DNA of 64,000 nucleotides from Luteibacter sp. UNC138MFCol5.1 (GTDB lineage Bacteria; Pseudomonadota; Gammaproteobacteria; Xanthomonadales; Rhodanobacteraceae): NCBI RefSeq assembly GCF_900110505.1, contig NZ_FODZ01000002.1, positions 486,113 to 550,112 of the forward strand, read 5' to 3'. Shown piece by piece: positions 58,122 to 64,000 of this stretch (position 1 is its first letter; each line of letters starts with the position of its first letter). The notes under the pieces were generated by a model. It saw only the letters and a program-made list of their open reading frames with translations, ran no database searches and was not told where the DNA came from. The position numbers and the translations under genes were made by a program.

Positions 58122-58303
58122 CTGCGTCTCCGACGGAGCTCAGCGCGAACGTCCCACGAGTTCTCCCCGACCGTTCGCACCGCCTGGCGTAGCGCGAGTT
58201 CGGAGACACCAAGCACTCTCGTCCAGTAGGACATGTCCGAACGGAGGCAGACGTTCACCTTGGTGATGTCTGCGGGTGAAACGACCTGGCGAGAAGGTGT
58301 CAT
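58118..58303 (-). CDS. DUF3606-like small protein
   Basis: 61 residues: ITKVNVCLRSDMSYWTRVLGVSELALRQAVRTVGENSWDVRAEL. The layout (short acidic-to-basic leader, a V-N-x-x-x-D-x-x-Y-W-T motif, then a helix with G-V-S-x-x-x-L-x-x-A-V-x-x-V-G) matches the DUF3606 family of small, phage- and plasmid-linked proteins. A second copy is at 60501-60680. Role unknown. Confidence 0.65.
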   Translation of the reverse strand: MTPSRQVVSPADITKVNVCLRSDMSYWTRVLGVSELALRQAVRTVGENSWDVRAELRRRRS

Positions 58304-58400
58304 GGGCGGGGCCTTTGGCGAGCAACATCATTGACAGACCGAGGGTTACCCCGACGTGACGGTCGCGACCGGTGAGACCAAGTGGTCAGAAAATGACCAC

Positions 58401-58568
58401 ATGACCTTCAGCCGATCGAACCGACGCGAGCGCGAAGAGCGCCGCGAGCGCAGCAACTACGTCAGCGGCGGCCCAGGCTTCCGGTTCTGCCAGAAGCACC
58501 GCCAGCGCTATCGCGACGCCTCCCTCTGCCCCACCTGCTTTCCGCCGGCCACCGCCCGGACGCGCTGA
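58401..58568 (+). CDS. Small basic protein with Cys/His cluster
   Basis: 55 residues from ATG 58401 (a GTG at 58356 would add 15). It is Arg/Glu-rich at the start, then GPGFRFCQKHRQRYRDASLCPTCFPP. The Cys-x2-His and Cys-x2-Cys spacing suggests a zinc ribbon. The stop shares its last base with the next start (TGATG), so the two are coupled. Phage-type accessory gene of unknown role. Confidence 0.5.
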   Translation: MTFSRSNRREREERRERSNYVSGGPGFRFCQKHRQRYRDASLCPTCFPPATARTR

Positions 58569-58756
58569 TGGCGTACTACGGCCGCACCGAACGCGCGCGC
58601 TCGCGCCAGTCGAAGCGCGAGATCGAGAACGCCTGGGTGATCTGTCCGACGCATGGCGGCTACAACCCGTGGCAGCGCACGATGGCCGGCCTACGCCGCG
58701 GCGAGTGCCCAAAATGCCAGGCCGAGCGCTACGAGGCCGCCTTGAGGGGTCAATAA
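58568..58756 (+). CDS. Small zinc-ribbon-like protein
   Basis: 62 residues with VICPTHGGYN and RRGECPKCQAERY, that is Cys-x2-His and Cys-x2-Cys, a likely zinc-binding pair. It is basic at the N-terminus (RTERARSRQSKRE) and may contact nucleic acid. Coupled to the preceding gene. Function unknown. Confidence 0.55.
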   Translation: MAYYGRTERARSRQSKREIENAWVICPTHGGYNPWQRTMAGLRRGECPKCQAERYEAALRGQ

Positions 58757-58847
58757 GCAAATTCGGCAACCTGCCCTAAGGTGTCATGGATGCCATTGCG
58801 ATCGCCTTCTAACATCCGTCTGGACGGGACACTGAAATGAGGTGGGG

Positions 58848-59132
58848 ATGGGGATCGCAGACATACGCCGCCAGAATCTGGTGCGCGTACTGAATCTGTT
58901 GCACAGGGAAGGACTTACAACACCCGAAGAACAGGCACGTTTTCTTGGGAATATCGTCCCACCAAGCAAGCTCCGACTCATGGTCGAAACCGAGTCGGTG
59001 ATCCCTGAAATCTTCGCGCGAGCCGTCGAGCACCGGCTCAGGTTCGCGCGTGGCTGGATGGACCAGGAGAACGTGCCCGGCCGTGCCCGTCAACCCTTGG
59101 AGGAGGATCGCGCGCCGGACTCGTCAGATTAA
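58848..59132 (+). CDS. Small helical protein, possible phage regulator
   Basis: 94 residues from ATG 58848, with GAGG at 58839-58842 (GTG 58842 is alternative). IADIRRQNLVRVLNLLHREGLTTPEEQARFLGNIVPPSKLRLMVE has the look of a helix-turn-helix, with a helix, a T-x-x-E-x-A-R-F-L helix and a following S-K-L-R-x-M helix. It resembles small phage DNA-binding proteins, but I cannot identify the family. The last 20 residues are polar and probably flexible. Confidence 0.5.
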   Translation: MGIADIRRQNLVRVLNLLHREGLTTPEEQARFLGNIVPPSKLRLMVETESVIPEIFARAVEHRLRFARGWMDQENVPGRARQPLEEDRAPDSSD

Positions 59133-59142
59133 CGCCCGGACC

Positions 59143-59466
59143 TCATGAGCGATCCTCCGCGCCTTTCGGCTTCCGCGGCGGAAGCCCGTGGGGCGTCACA
59201 CGGCGCGTCCGGTCCATCGGCTTCGGCTCGATCCGCCGGCAGGCGGCCCACCGCTCCACCATGCGCTTTGCCTGCCGCTCCGAGCCCGCCCGCGCCTCGA
59301 TCGACGCGTCCCGGTCCCCGTCCGGGAAAAGGCTCACCCTCCACTGCGTGCCGTGCGCCAGCTCTCGGATCATCACGAACGGCACGCCGTTCTCCGCCGC
59401 GCCGTAGATCTGCGGCAGCGGCGCACTGAGGGCATCGGACGGCTTGTACCAGGTGACGGTGGACAT
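59143..59466 (-). CDS. Small hypothetical protein (phage region)
   Basis: 107 residues. GVPFVMIRELAHGTQWRVSLFPDGDRDASIEARAGSERQAKRMVERWAACRR gives a strand pair with Trp and a helix, as in the DUF2188-like proteins nearby. The tail is basic and proline-rich. No close relative recognised. It is convergent with the helical protein at 58848. Confidence 0.45.
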   Translation of the reverse strand: MSTVTWYKPSDALSAPLPQIYGAAENGVPFVMIRELAHGTQWRVSLFPDGDRDASIEARAGSERQAKRMVERWAACRRIEPKPMDRTRRVTPHGLPPRKPKGAEDRS

Positions 59467-59559
59467 GGCGCGGGACGATACGCGCGGCGAGTCTCATAGA
59501 GCTGGACATCGCGGCACGCCGCATAGCGATGGCGGCACCAGGTTCCTAGGGGCTTCACC

Positions 59560-59838
59560 TCATGGCTGGCGAAGGGCGGCGTAGCAGCGAATCTCGAAGA
59601 GCAACTCACCGAGCTGATAGGCCAACTCGCGGTTGCCGAGGCGCCCGGAATCGAGCGCGTACTTCAGTCGCTGCGCTCGAGCGGCAACTTGGTCGCACCG
59701 AAATGCGATCGCCACGGAGGCCAGCGTGCCGAGCCCGGCCGATGCGCCTTCGCGGTCCCCGCGGTCCAGGCAGCGTTCTACGCTGTCGAGCGCGCTCGCG
59801 AGGGTATCTTCCCAGTTAGCCGATACCTGTCCCGGCAT
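59560..59838 (-). CDS. Small all-helical hypothetical protein
   Basis: 92 residues from ATG 59838 (the frame is open to 59901). WEDTLASALDSVERCLDRGDREGASAGLGTLASVAIAFRCD and VAARAQRLKYALDSGRLGNRELAYQLGELL are predicted helices with heptad-like leucines. No family recognised. Its start diverges from the gene at 59989, so the roughly 150 bp between them may hold a shared control region. Confidence 0.45.
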   Translation of the reverse strand: MPGQVSANWEDTLASALDSVERCLDRGDREGASAGLGTLASVAIAFRCDQVAARAQRLKYALDSGRLGNRELAYQLGELLFEIRCYAALRQP

Positions 59839-59988
59839 GTGTCCAGTCGCACCGTCCCCAAAATGGCAGACTACCCGAGGGCGCGGACCATGTCTGTGCA
59901 AAAGCTATCCTGCCCGAATTCACAACCGAGCTCACATCAGCTCAACGAGAGCTTTGAATGCCAGCGCACGCCGGCCCGCGCTACCGAC

Positions 59989-60285
59989 ATGAGGCACGCT
60001 CCCGTGAAAATTCGCGAAGACCATGTGCTGACCATCGCAGAGATCGTGTGCGATGCGGCCGCCGCCGGTGACGCGGCCCTCGCGCGCGACTTCGACGAAG
60101 CCCGCTTCCGGTCCCAGCTCGCCGCGGCCAGGGCCGATGCCGCCGGACTGGTGGACGTGGCGTTCGCCGCCGCACTACTCCTCGAGGCCCTGGGTGATCC
60201 GGGTACGCTTCCGAAACCCGGGTATGGCGAGGCAATGAACCGCCTCGCTATCACTCTCGACGTGGTCGGCTTCGATCCGCTCTGA
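59989..60285 (+). CDS. Small Ala-rich helical hypothetical protein
   Basis: 98 residues from ATG 59989 (ATG 59890 in frame would add 33 polar residues). KIREDHVLTIAEIVCDAAAAGDAALARDFDEARFRSQLAAARADAAG looks like two helices with one Cys. No family recognised. It ends 6 bp before the convergent gene pair at 60292. Confidence 0.45.
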   Translation: MRHAPVKIREDHVLTIAEIVCDAAAAGDAALARDFDEARFRSQLAAARADAAGLVDVAFAAALLLEALGDPGTLPKPGYGEAMNRLAITLDVVGFDPL

Positions 60286-60291
60286 CGACCG

Positions 60292-60504
60292 TCAGGAGCG
60301 CAGGACGCTCCAGGAGCCGTCCGCCTGCTCCGACTTCACGATCACTTCCTCGCCCGCGCTCTCAAAGAACTGCGCAAGAACGACGGCCGCAGTGACGGCG
60401 TCGTCCTCGGACGCGTAGAAGTGCTCGGTGCGTTTGTTCATCGTCACCCGCCACAACCCTCGATCCGTCGTGGGACGAGCCACGTAGATGACTACGTCCA
60501 TCAT
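60292..60504 (-). CDS. Small DUF2188-like protein, second partner copy
   Basis: 70 residues: LWRVTMNKRTEHFYASEDDAVTAAVVLAQFFESAGEEVIVKSEQADGSWSVL. Strand, helix, strand and a final W-containing strand parallel the copy at 57894. It overlaps the DUF3606 gene by four bases (ATGA). Unknown role. Confidence 0.6.
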   Translation of the reverse strand: MMDVVIYVARPTTDRGLWRVTMNKRTEHFYASEDDAVTAAVVLAQFFESAGEEVIVKSEQADGSWSVLRS

Positions 60505-60680
60505 GCCTTGCCGAGCGCCTTCCGCACGTCCGCGGCCATGACTCCGACCCGCTTCACGACCGCGCGGAGCTCCTCCTCGGACACGTCGAGCACGCGGGTC
60601 CAGTACTGGACCTCGTAGTCCTCGTTCACGTTGATGCGCTGCGCGTCGGCGGGCCCGCGGTTGCTCTTGTCGTCGCTCAT
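60501..60680 (-). CDS. DUF3606 small protein, second copy
   Basis: 59 residues: DDKSNRGPADAQRINVNED, then YEVQYWTRVLDVSEEELRAV, then VKRVGVMAADVRKALGKA. The N-terminal D-x-K-x-x-R-G-P, I-N-V-N and Y-x-x-x-Y-W-T-x-x-L motifs are the DUF3606 signature, clearer here than in the copy at 58118. Translation is coupled to the next gene. Confidence 0.75.
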   Translation of the reverse strand: MSDDKSNRGPADAQRINVNEDYEVQYWTRVLDVSEEELRAVVKRVGVMAADVRKALGKA

Positions 60681-60744
60681 GATGACCTCTCCCGTAGTGG
60701 TCCTGAGCGTCCTGATCCAGCCGTCGACTCTTCGCGAAAGTTTT

Positions 60745-61434
60745 CTAAAGGCTGACTGGCCTTACTAACTCGGGGCCTTTGTTCTTCGGGGAGCCCACGG
60801 CCTTCGGCACGGGGTAGTAGACGAGGTCGGCCTCAGGGGCCGCCGCCAGCGTTGCGCCAGCGTCCTCGGGCGAGCCGTCCATCCACACCTCCCAGAGGTC
60901 GGGCGGGAGGATCACGGGCTGCCGGTCGTGGATATCGCCGGAGACCCTCCCAGGCTCGCCGGTGATGATGGTGAAGGTGTGGGTCCAGTCCTCGGCGTCC
61001 GAGGCGCGCCAGCCCTCCCACAGCCCGGCGAACATCAGCAGGTGACCGGCTGGGTCGTGGATGAAGTACGGCTGCTTGTTCGGCGACTCGCCCTTCCACT
61101 CGAAGTAGCCGCTCGCCGGCACCAGGCACCGGCGCTTCTTGAATGCGTTCCGGAACGAGGGCTTTGTGGCCACCGTCTCGGCGCGCGCGTTGATCGTCTT
61201 CGCGCCGAGCTTCAGGTCCTTCGACCAGGACGGGACGAGACCCCAGCGGAACGCCTTAGCCTCGTAGCCCCGCTGCCCGTGCGCGACCACCAGCGCCTTC
61301 TGAGTCGGCGCGATGTTGAACTGGTCCTCGCGCAGGTGGATCTCGCTCATGATGTCCAGCTCTAGCTGGTCCAGCACCTCGCGAGCCTCGCGGCTCAGGC
61401 TGACGGGTCCGAAGGTGGCGTAGCGTCCGCACAT
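60745..61434 (-). CDS. SOS-response-associated peptidase (SRAP, YedK/HMCES-like)
   Basis: 229 residues. It begins MCGRYAT, leaving Cys-2 as the N-terminal nucleophile. Then come NIAPTQKALVV, WGLVPSWSKDLKLGAKTINARAETV, RCLVPASGYFEW (conserved Glu) and the histidine motif IHDRQPVILPP. Relatives form a covalent DNA-protein crosslink with abasic sites in single-stranded DNA and protect them. A phage-borne copy may shield the element's DNA during replication. It follows the tail genes on the same strand, 34 bp after them. Confidence 0.9.
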   Translation of the reverse strand: MCGRYATFGPVSLSREAREVLDQLELDIMSEIHLREDQFNIAPTQKALVVAHGQRGYEAKAFRWGLVPSWSKDLKLGAKTINARAETVATKPSFRNAFKKRRCLVPASGYFEWKGESPNKQPYFIHDPAGHLLMFAGLWEGWRASDAEDWTHTFTIITGEPGRVSGDIHDRQPVILPPDLWEVWMDGSPEDAGATLAAAPEADLVYYPVPKAVGSPKNKGPELVRPVSL

Positions 61435-61468
61435 GGCCGCAGCATACCGCCGCGCCGTGACGACGGTG

Positions 61469-61963
61469 TCAGGCCGGCTGCTCGATCGGCGCGTGCACCT
61501 CGATGATGGTCCCCGGCGCGTGCACGAGCCAGCCGAAGGCCTCGGGCTGCGGTGCCAGCGCGATCACCTCCTCGAGCGTGGGGATCGGGTCGGGCAGCTG
61601 GCCATTGAAGCCGGCCTGCCACTGCGATGCCCAGCGCCACAGCGCGTCGCGCCAGGCGATCATCGCCGCGGCATCGCCGGCGAACTGCGGCACGCCCGAA
61701 TCCTTGTAGGACACGCACGAGAGCACGGAGTCGTAGGCGTTGGTCTGCGCTGTGAGCTCCATCCACGCCTGCAGACCGGGCGTGAACCTGGCAACGTAGT
61801 CGTCGAAAGAAGGCGTCGGTACTGGGTCCGGCACGTTGCCGGCATCGATCCACGCTCGGTACAAGTCGCCGAGGAGGCCGCCGTCGATCGGCACCAGTGT
61901 CCCGGTCGCCCTGTCGAGTACGAATGCCGGGTCGTGGGTCTGCTGGTATCGGGTCATACTCAT
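61469..61963 (-). CDS. Phage tail-fibre-associated small protein
   Basis: 164 residues. LYRAWIDAGNVPDPVPTP, then YVARFTPGLQAWMELTAQTNAYDSVLSCVSYKDSG, then FAGDAAAMIAWRDALWRWASQW is the pattern of tail-fibre assembly or tail-adjacent proteins of tailed phages, with the conserved Y-D-x-x-x-S-x-x-S-Y and A-W-R-D-x-x-W motifs. It is coupled by ATGA overlap to the fibre-like gene upstream. Confidence 0.65.
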   Translation of the reverse strand: MSMTRYQQTHDPAFVLDRATGTLVPIDGGLLGDLYRAWIDAGNVPDPVPTPSFDDYVARFTPGLQAWMELTAQTNAYDSVLSCVSYKDSGVPQFAGDAAAMIAWRDALWRWASQWQAGFNGQLPDPIPTLEEVIALAPQPEAFGWLVHAPGTIIEVHAPIEQPA

Positions 61964-62847
61964 AACCGCGCGTCCGCCGTCCAGTTGAGTGCGAACGCCG
62001 TCAGGCCGCTGGCCGTAGCCGCCGCGCCGTAACGGAAACCGTTCACCGTGATGTTGTCGGCGATGCCGTTGAACGAGTTCGCCGTGTAGGAGTAGGCGGC
62101 ATTGATCGCGGCGACCGCCCGCTTCTGGACCTTGAACGATGCCGTGAACGTCGCCGTCTGGTTCGCGATCATGTAGAAGTCCGCGTTCTGACGCCCTGCC
62201 TCGTAGTAGCGCTGGGCGGCCGCGAGCTCCACCGCGATATGGCGGCGCTCAAAATTCGTCGCGAACGAGCCAAGCTCGAGCTGGACACCTCGGCGCTTTG
62301 CCGGTCCGTCGAACGACGTCGCTCCCGCGGTCGACAGAAGCATGAATACGTTGCTCGTCAGCGAGGACGGAACGACTAGCGTCACCGACTGCTTCCCTGC
62401 CCCGGCAGGAATGGTTCCCGTGGCCGTGGTGGCGGTTGATCCGTCGGGCTGAAGCTTCACCGTGATGGGCGCCGAAGGGTTCCACACCGATACCGTGACC
62501 GTAGCGTTCGCGATGTCTGGGGTTTCCAGCACCTGCGCTATCGTCCCGGTCAGGGTGATCGTCGTCCGGTCCGACGAGAGCGCGAAGGTTGCCCCAGCAC
62601 CGACGGTGCGCCACATGTCGTAACCGTAGGTGTTTGCTCCCATCGCTCCACCCGCGAACGCGGCCTGATTCACGCGTAGGTCGCCGTTCAGAAGGAGGCT
62701 CCGACCTCCCTGGGCGACGACGATAGCTTCCACGGGTGAAAGTCGCAGATCGAGATCGGCGCAGTTCTGGTCGAGCTTCATCAGGGCGGCGGTGCCGTTG
62801 TCGCCACCCTGCGCCGTGGGCCGAAAGTCGATACGCGAAATTGCCAT
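61960..62847 (-). CDS. Phage tail fibre-like protein
   Basis: 295 residues. The short N-terminal part (ISRIDFRPTAQGGDNGTAALMKLDQNCADLDLRL) suits attachment to the tail. Then comes LLNGDLRVNQAAFAGG with GYDMWRT, a pattern frequent in phage fibre and host-recognition proteins. The rest is Thr/Ala/Ser-rich beta sequence. Probably the receptor-binding fibre or its distal part; the sugar or protein receptor is unknown. Confidence 0.65.
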   Translation of the reverse strand: MAISRIDFRPTAQGGDNGTAALMKLDQNCADLDLRLSPVEAIVVAQGGRSLLLNGDLRVNQAAFAGGAMGANTYGYDMWRTVGAGATFALSSDRTTITLTGTIAQVLETPDIANATVTVSVWNPSAPITVKLQPDGSTATTATGTIPAGAGKQSVTLVVPSSLTSNVFMLLSTAGATSFDGPAKRRGVQLELGSFATNFERRHIAVELAAAQRYYEAGRQNADFYMIANQTATFTASFKVQKRAVAAINAAYSYTANSFNGIADNITVNGFRYGAAATASGLTAFALNWTADARL

Positions 62848-62854
62848 GCATGCC

Positions 62855-63550
62855 TCAGCTGTTTGCCACGTCGACGACGAGGTAGTTGTATGCGTCCTGA
62901 CGGGACGAGTTGTTGAATGGCTGGCTTGCGGGGTGATCGGCCGCCGGGCTCATCTGCCCTGACCACGTCACCTGTTGGCCTGCCACCACGGCCATCGGGT
63001 AGGTCACGAAATCGATCCACGGGTACGGCGGTGGACCGCCCGGGGCGCCGACCACCTGCGATTGGTAGAAGTACGCCATGTTTCCGGAGACGATCGCGGG
63101 CGAGCCGGAATAGGTGGTGGTTCCCGACGGGAACCCGTTGGTCAGGTTGCCGTTGACGCTTCCGATGATGCGCATGTAGCGCTGCCTGGAATCGAAGACG
63201 GTGACGCCAGTGGTTGGGTTCCTGATCCGAAGGCCGACGCGGCCGGACACGGCTCCGTAGATGGGCTCATCGAACAGCCACCACTCGATGGTTCCGGAGG
63301 TCGCGGCCACCATGAACGTGTACGTGGTGTTGTTCCCCGACCGCGTCGCGCCGACCATGGCACACGGGTTATTGCAGCGCCATGCGATGACCGGCGCGTT
63401 CCCACCCAACGTCACGGTCGCGATGCGCCATGTGTTTTGCCATGGAGTCGTTGCTTGCAGCGTGCCCTTCGCGCGCAGTGCGAGATTGCGATAGGTCTGA
63501 TCGATCTGGATCGCGTTGGCCGCGTTACGTGCTCGAAATCCGACGGCCAT
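62855..63550 (-). CDS. Phage tail-region protein (DUF6453-like)
   Basis: 231 residues from ATG 63550, sharing one base with the stop of the gene before it. It begins MAVGFRARNAANAIQIDQTYRNLAL; the neighbour begins MAVGLRVRDPDTGQELITL. Both have an opening strand, an I-R-N/D-x-x-x-G turn, and later Trp-rich strands (EWWLFDEP). Likely a tail or baseplate accessory protein near the fibre. Confidence 0.55.
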   Translation of the reverse strand: MAVGFRARNAANAIQIDQTYRNLALRAKGTLQATTPWQNTWRIATVTLGGNAPVIAWRCNNPCAMVGATRSGNNTTYTFMVAATSGTIEWWLFDEPIYGAVSGRVGLRIRNPTTGVTVFDSRQRYMRIIGSVNGNLTNGFPSGTTTYSGSPAIVSGNMAYFYQSQVVGAPGGPPPYPWIDFVTYPMAVVAGQQVTWSGQMSPAADHPASQPFNNSSRQDAYNYLVVDVANS

Positions 63551-63849
63551 CAGGTCCAGAACCCATAGGTGACATCGACGGATCGGCGGTAGCCTGACCC
63601 AATGCCCGATGGCCAGGACCACGTGATGCCCGTCGAGCTGGCGACGATCGTGGGCGGGATCGATCCGCTCGACGCGTCACCGGATGGCATCGTCGCGAAA
63701 AATGGCGTGCCGTTGGCGAGGTTGCCGTCAGCGATCGCCCCGTCCGATGTGCCGGTGTTGAAGGTCCCCAATACCTTGGTGAGGTGGGTGGTAAGCGTGA
63801 TCAGCTCCTGCCCCGTGTCGGGGTCGCGCACGCGTAGCCCGACCGCCAT
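63550..63849 (-). CDS. Small phage tail-region protein (DUF6453-like)
   Basis: 99 residues starting MAVGLRVRDPDTGQELITLTTHLTKVLG. It resembles the start of the following gene and may be a paralogue or a truncated version. Beta-rich, no membrane segment. One-base overlaps at both ends place it inside the tail operon. Confidence 0.55.
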   Translation of the reverse strand: MAVGLRVRDPDTGQELITLTTHLTKVLGTFNTGTSDGAIADGNLANGTPFFATMPSGDASSGSIPPTIVASSTGITWSWPSGIGSGYRRSVDVTYGFWT

Positions 63850-64000
63850 CAGCCCAGGTCCCCCAGCTCGACCACCACGACGCCGTTCGCGTTGTTGATG
63901 AGGCGCCAGCTCGTGGAGTCCTCGTTGATCGTGTGGACGTTGCCGCGGACTACGCGAAGCCCGGACTTGTTAAGCTCCCACACCGGCAGCCCATTAATCA
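63849..64000 (-). CDS. C-terminal end of a phage tail protein (partial)
   Basis: Only the last 50 codons are in the window; the gene continues past 64000. The visible end reads LPVWELNKSGLRVVRGNVH, then INEDSTSWRLINNANGVVVV, then ELGDLG. The pattern N-E-D-x-x-S-W-x-L fits the end of long tail-tip or host-specificity proteins (J-like), which normally precede the fibre genes. It shares one base with the next gene. Confidence 0.5.
   Translation of the reverse strand, partial: INGLPVWELNKSGLRVVRGNVHTINEDSTSWRLINNANGVVVVELGDLG

Overview
The window looks like a chromosome of a GC-rich gammaproteobacterium of the order Xanthomonadales. The family Rhodanobacteraceae (Luteibacter or Dyella type) is my best guess. 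This is inferred from gene content: a split two-gene MetH, a 180-kDa-type NAD-glutamate dehydrogenase, a PilVWXY1E-FimT pilin operon, and a class 2 PyrD next to MurB. No 16S rRNA is present to confirm it. The right end is the start of an integrated phage-like element.

Positions 1-10.7 kb hold an RHS (YD-repeat) island: a hypothetical gene, a two-gene RHS pair, an RHS gene cut by one in-frame stop codon, a serine-palmitoyltransferase-like PLP enzyme, and a decayed RHS remnant. A fourth RHS gene sits alone at 15.7-18.1 kb between murB and ppk. Three of these RHS units share a C-terminal module that I do not recognise. Its marks are a YxGxHG motif followed by a Y-L-x-x-P-G-x-x-x-H-x-x-C-[FY]-S motif. 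No immunity-like gene follows any of them.

Positions 11-47 kb are mostly housekeeping: lysine-catabolic aldehyde dehydrogenase (amaB), a methyltransferase, pyrD, murB, ppk, and a membrane diguanylate cyclase. Then come a fused E1 alpha-beta ketoacid dehydrogenase, a GST, glutaryl-CoA dehydrogenase, a DMT exporter, a 5'-nucleotidase, NAD kinase and NAD-GDH. A TetR-RND efflux operon follows, with a visible operator and terminator. After it come a 115-bp tandem REP-type array, an acyl-CoA dehydrogenase, and an ArsR-methyltransferase regulator that heads the two-gene metH operon behind a perfect palindrome.

Positions 47-57.6 kb contain a small LABN-domain membrane protein, REP elements, and a tRNA-Val(CAC) gene trailed by two identical 116-bp units that each duplicate its 3' half. 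The minus-strand operon pilV-pilW-pilX-pilY1-pilE-fimT follows, then small genes, a GNAT acetyltransferase and a degenerate AroQ-like protein.

From about 57.74 kb to the end the DNA is phage-like. It opens with a 22-bp tRNA 3'-end fragment, a likely attachment-site remnant. Next come many small orphan genes, including a DUF3606 gene overlapping a small beta-type gene that occurs twice, and a SRAP (YedK-type) protein. A leftward tail-gene module runs off the window edge.
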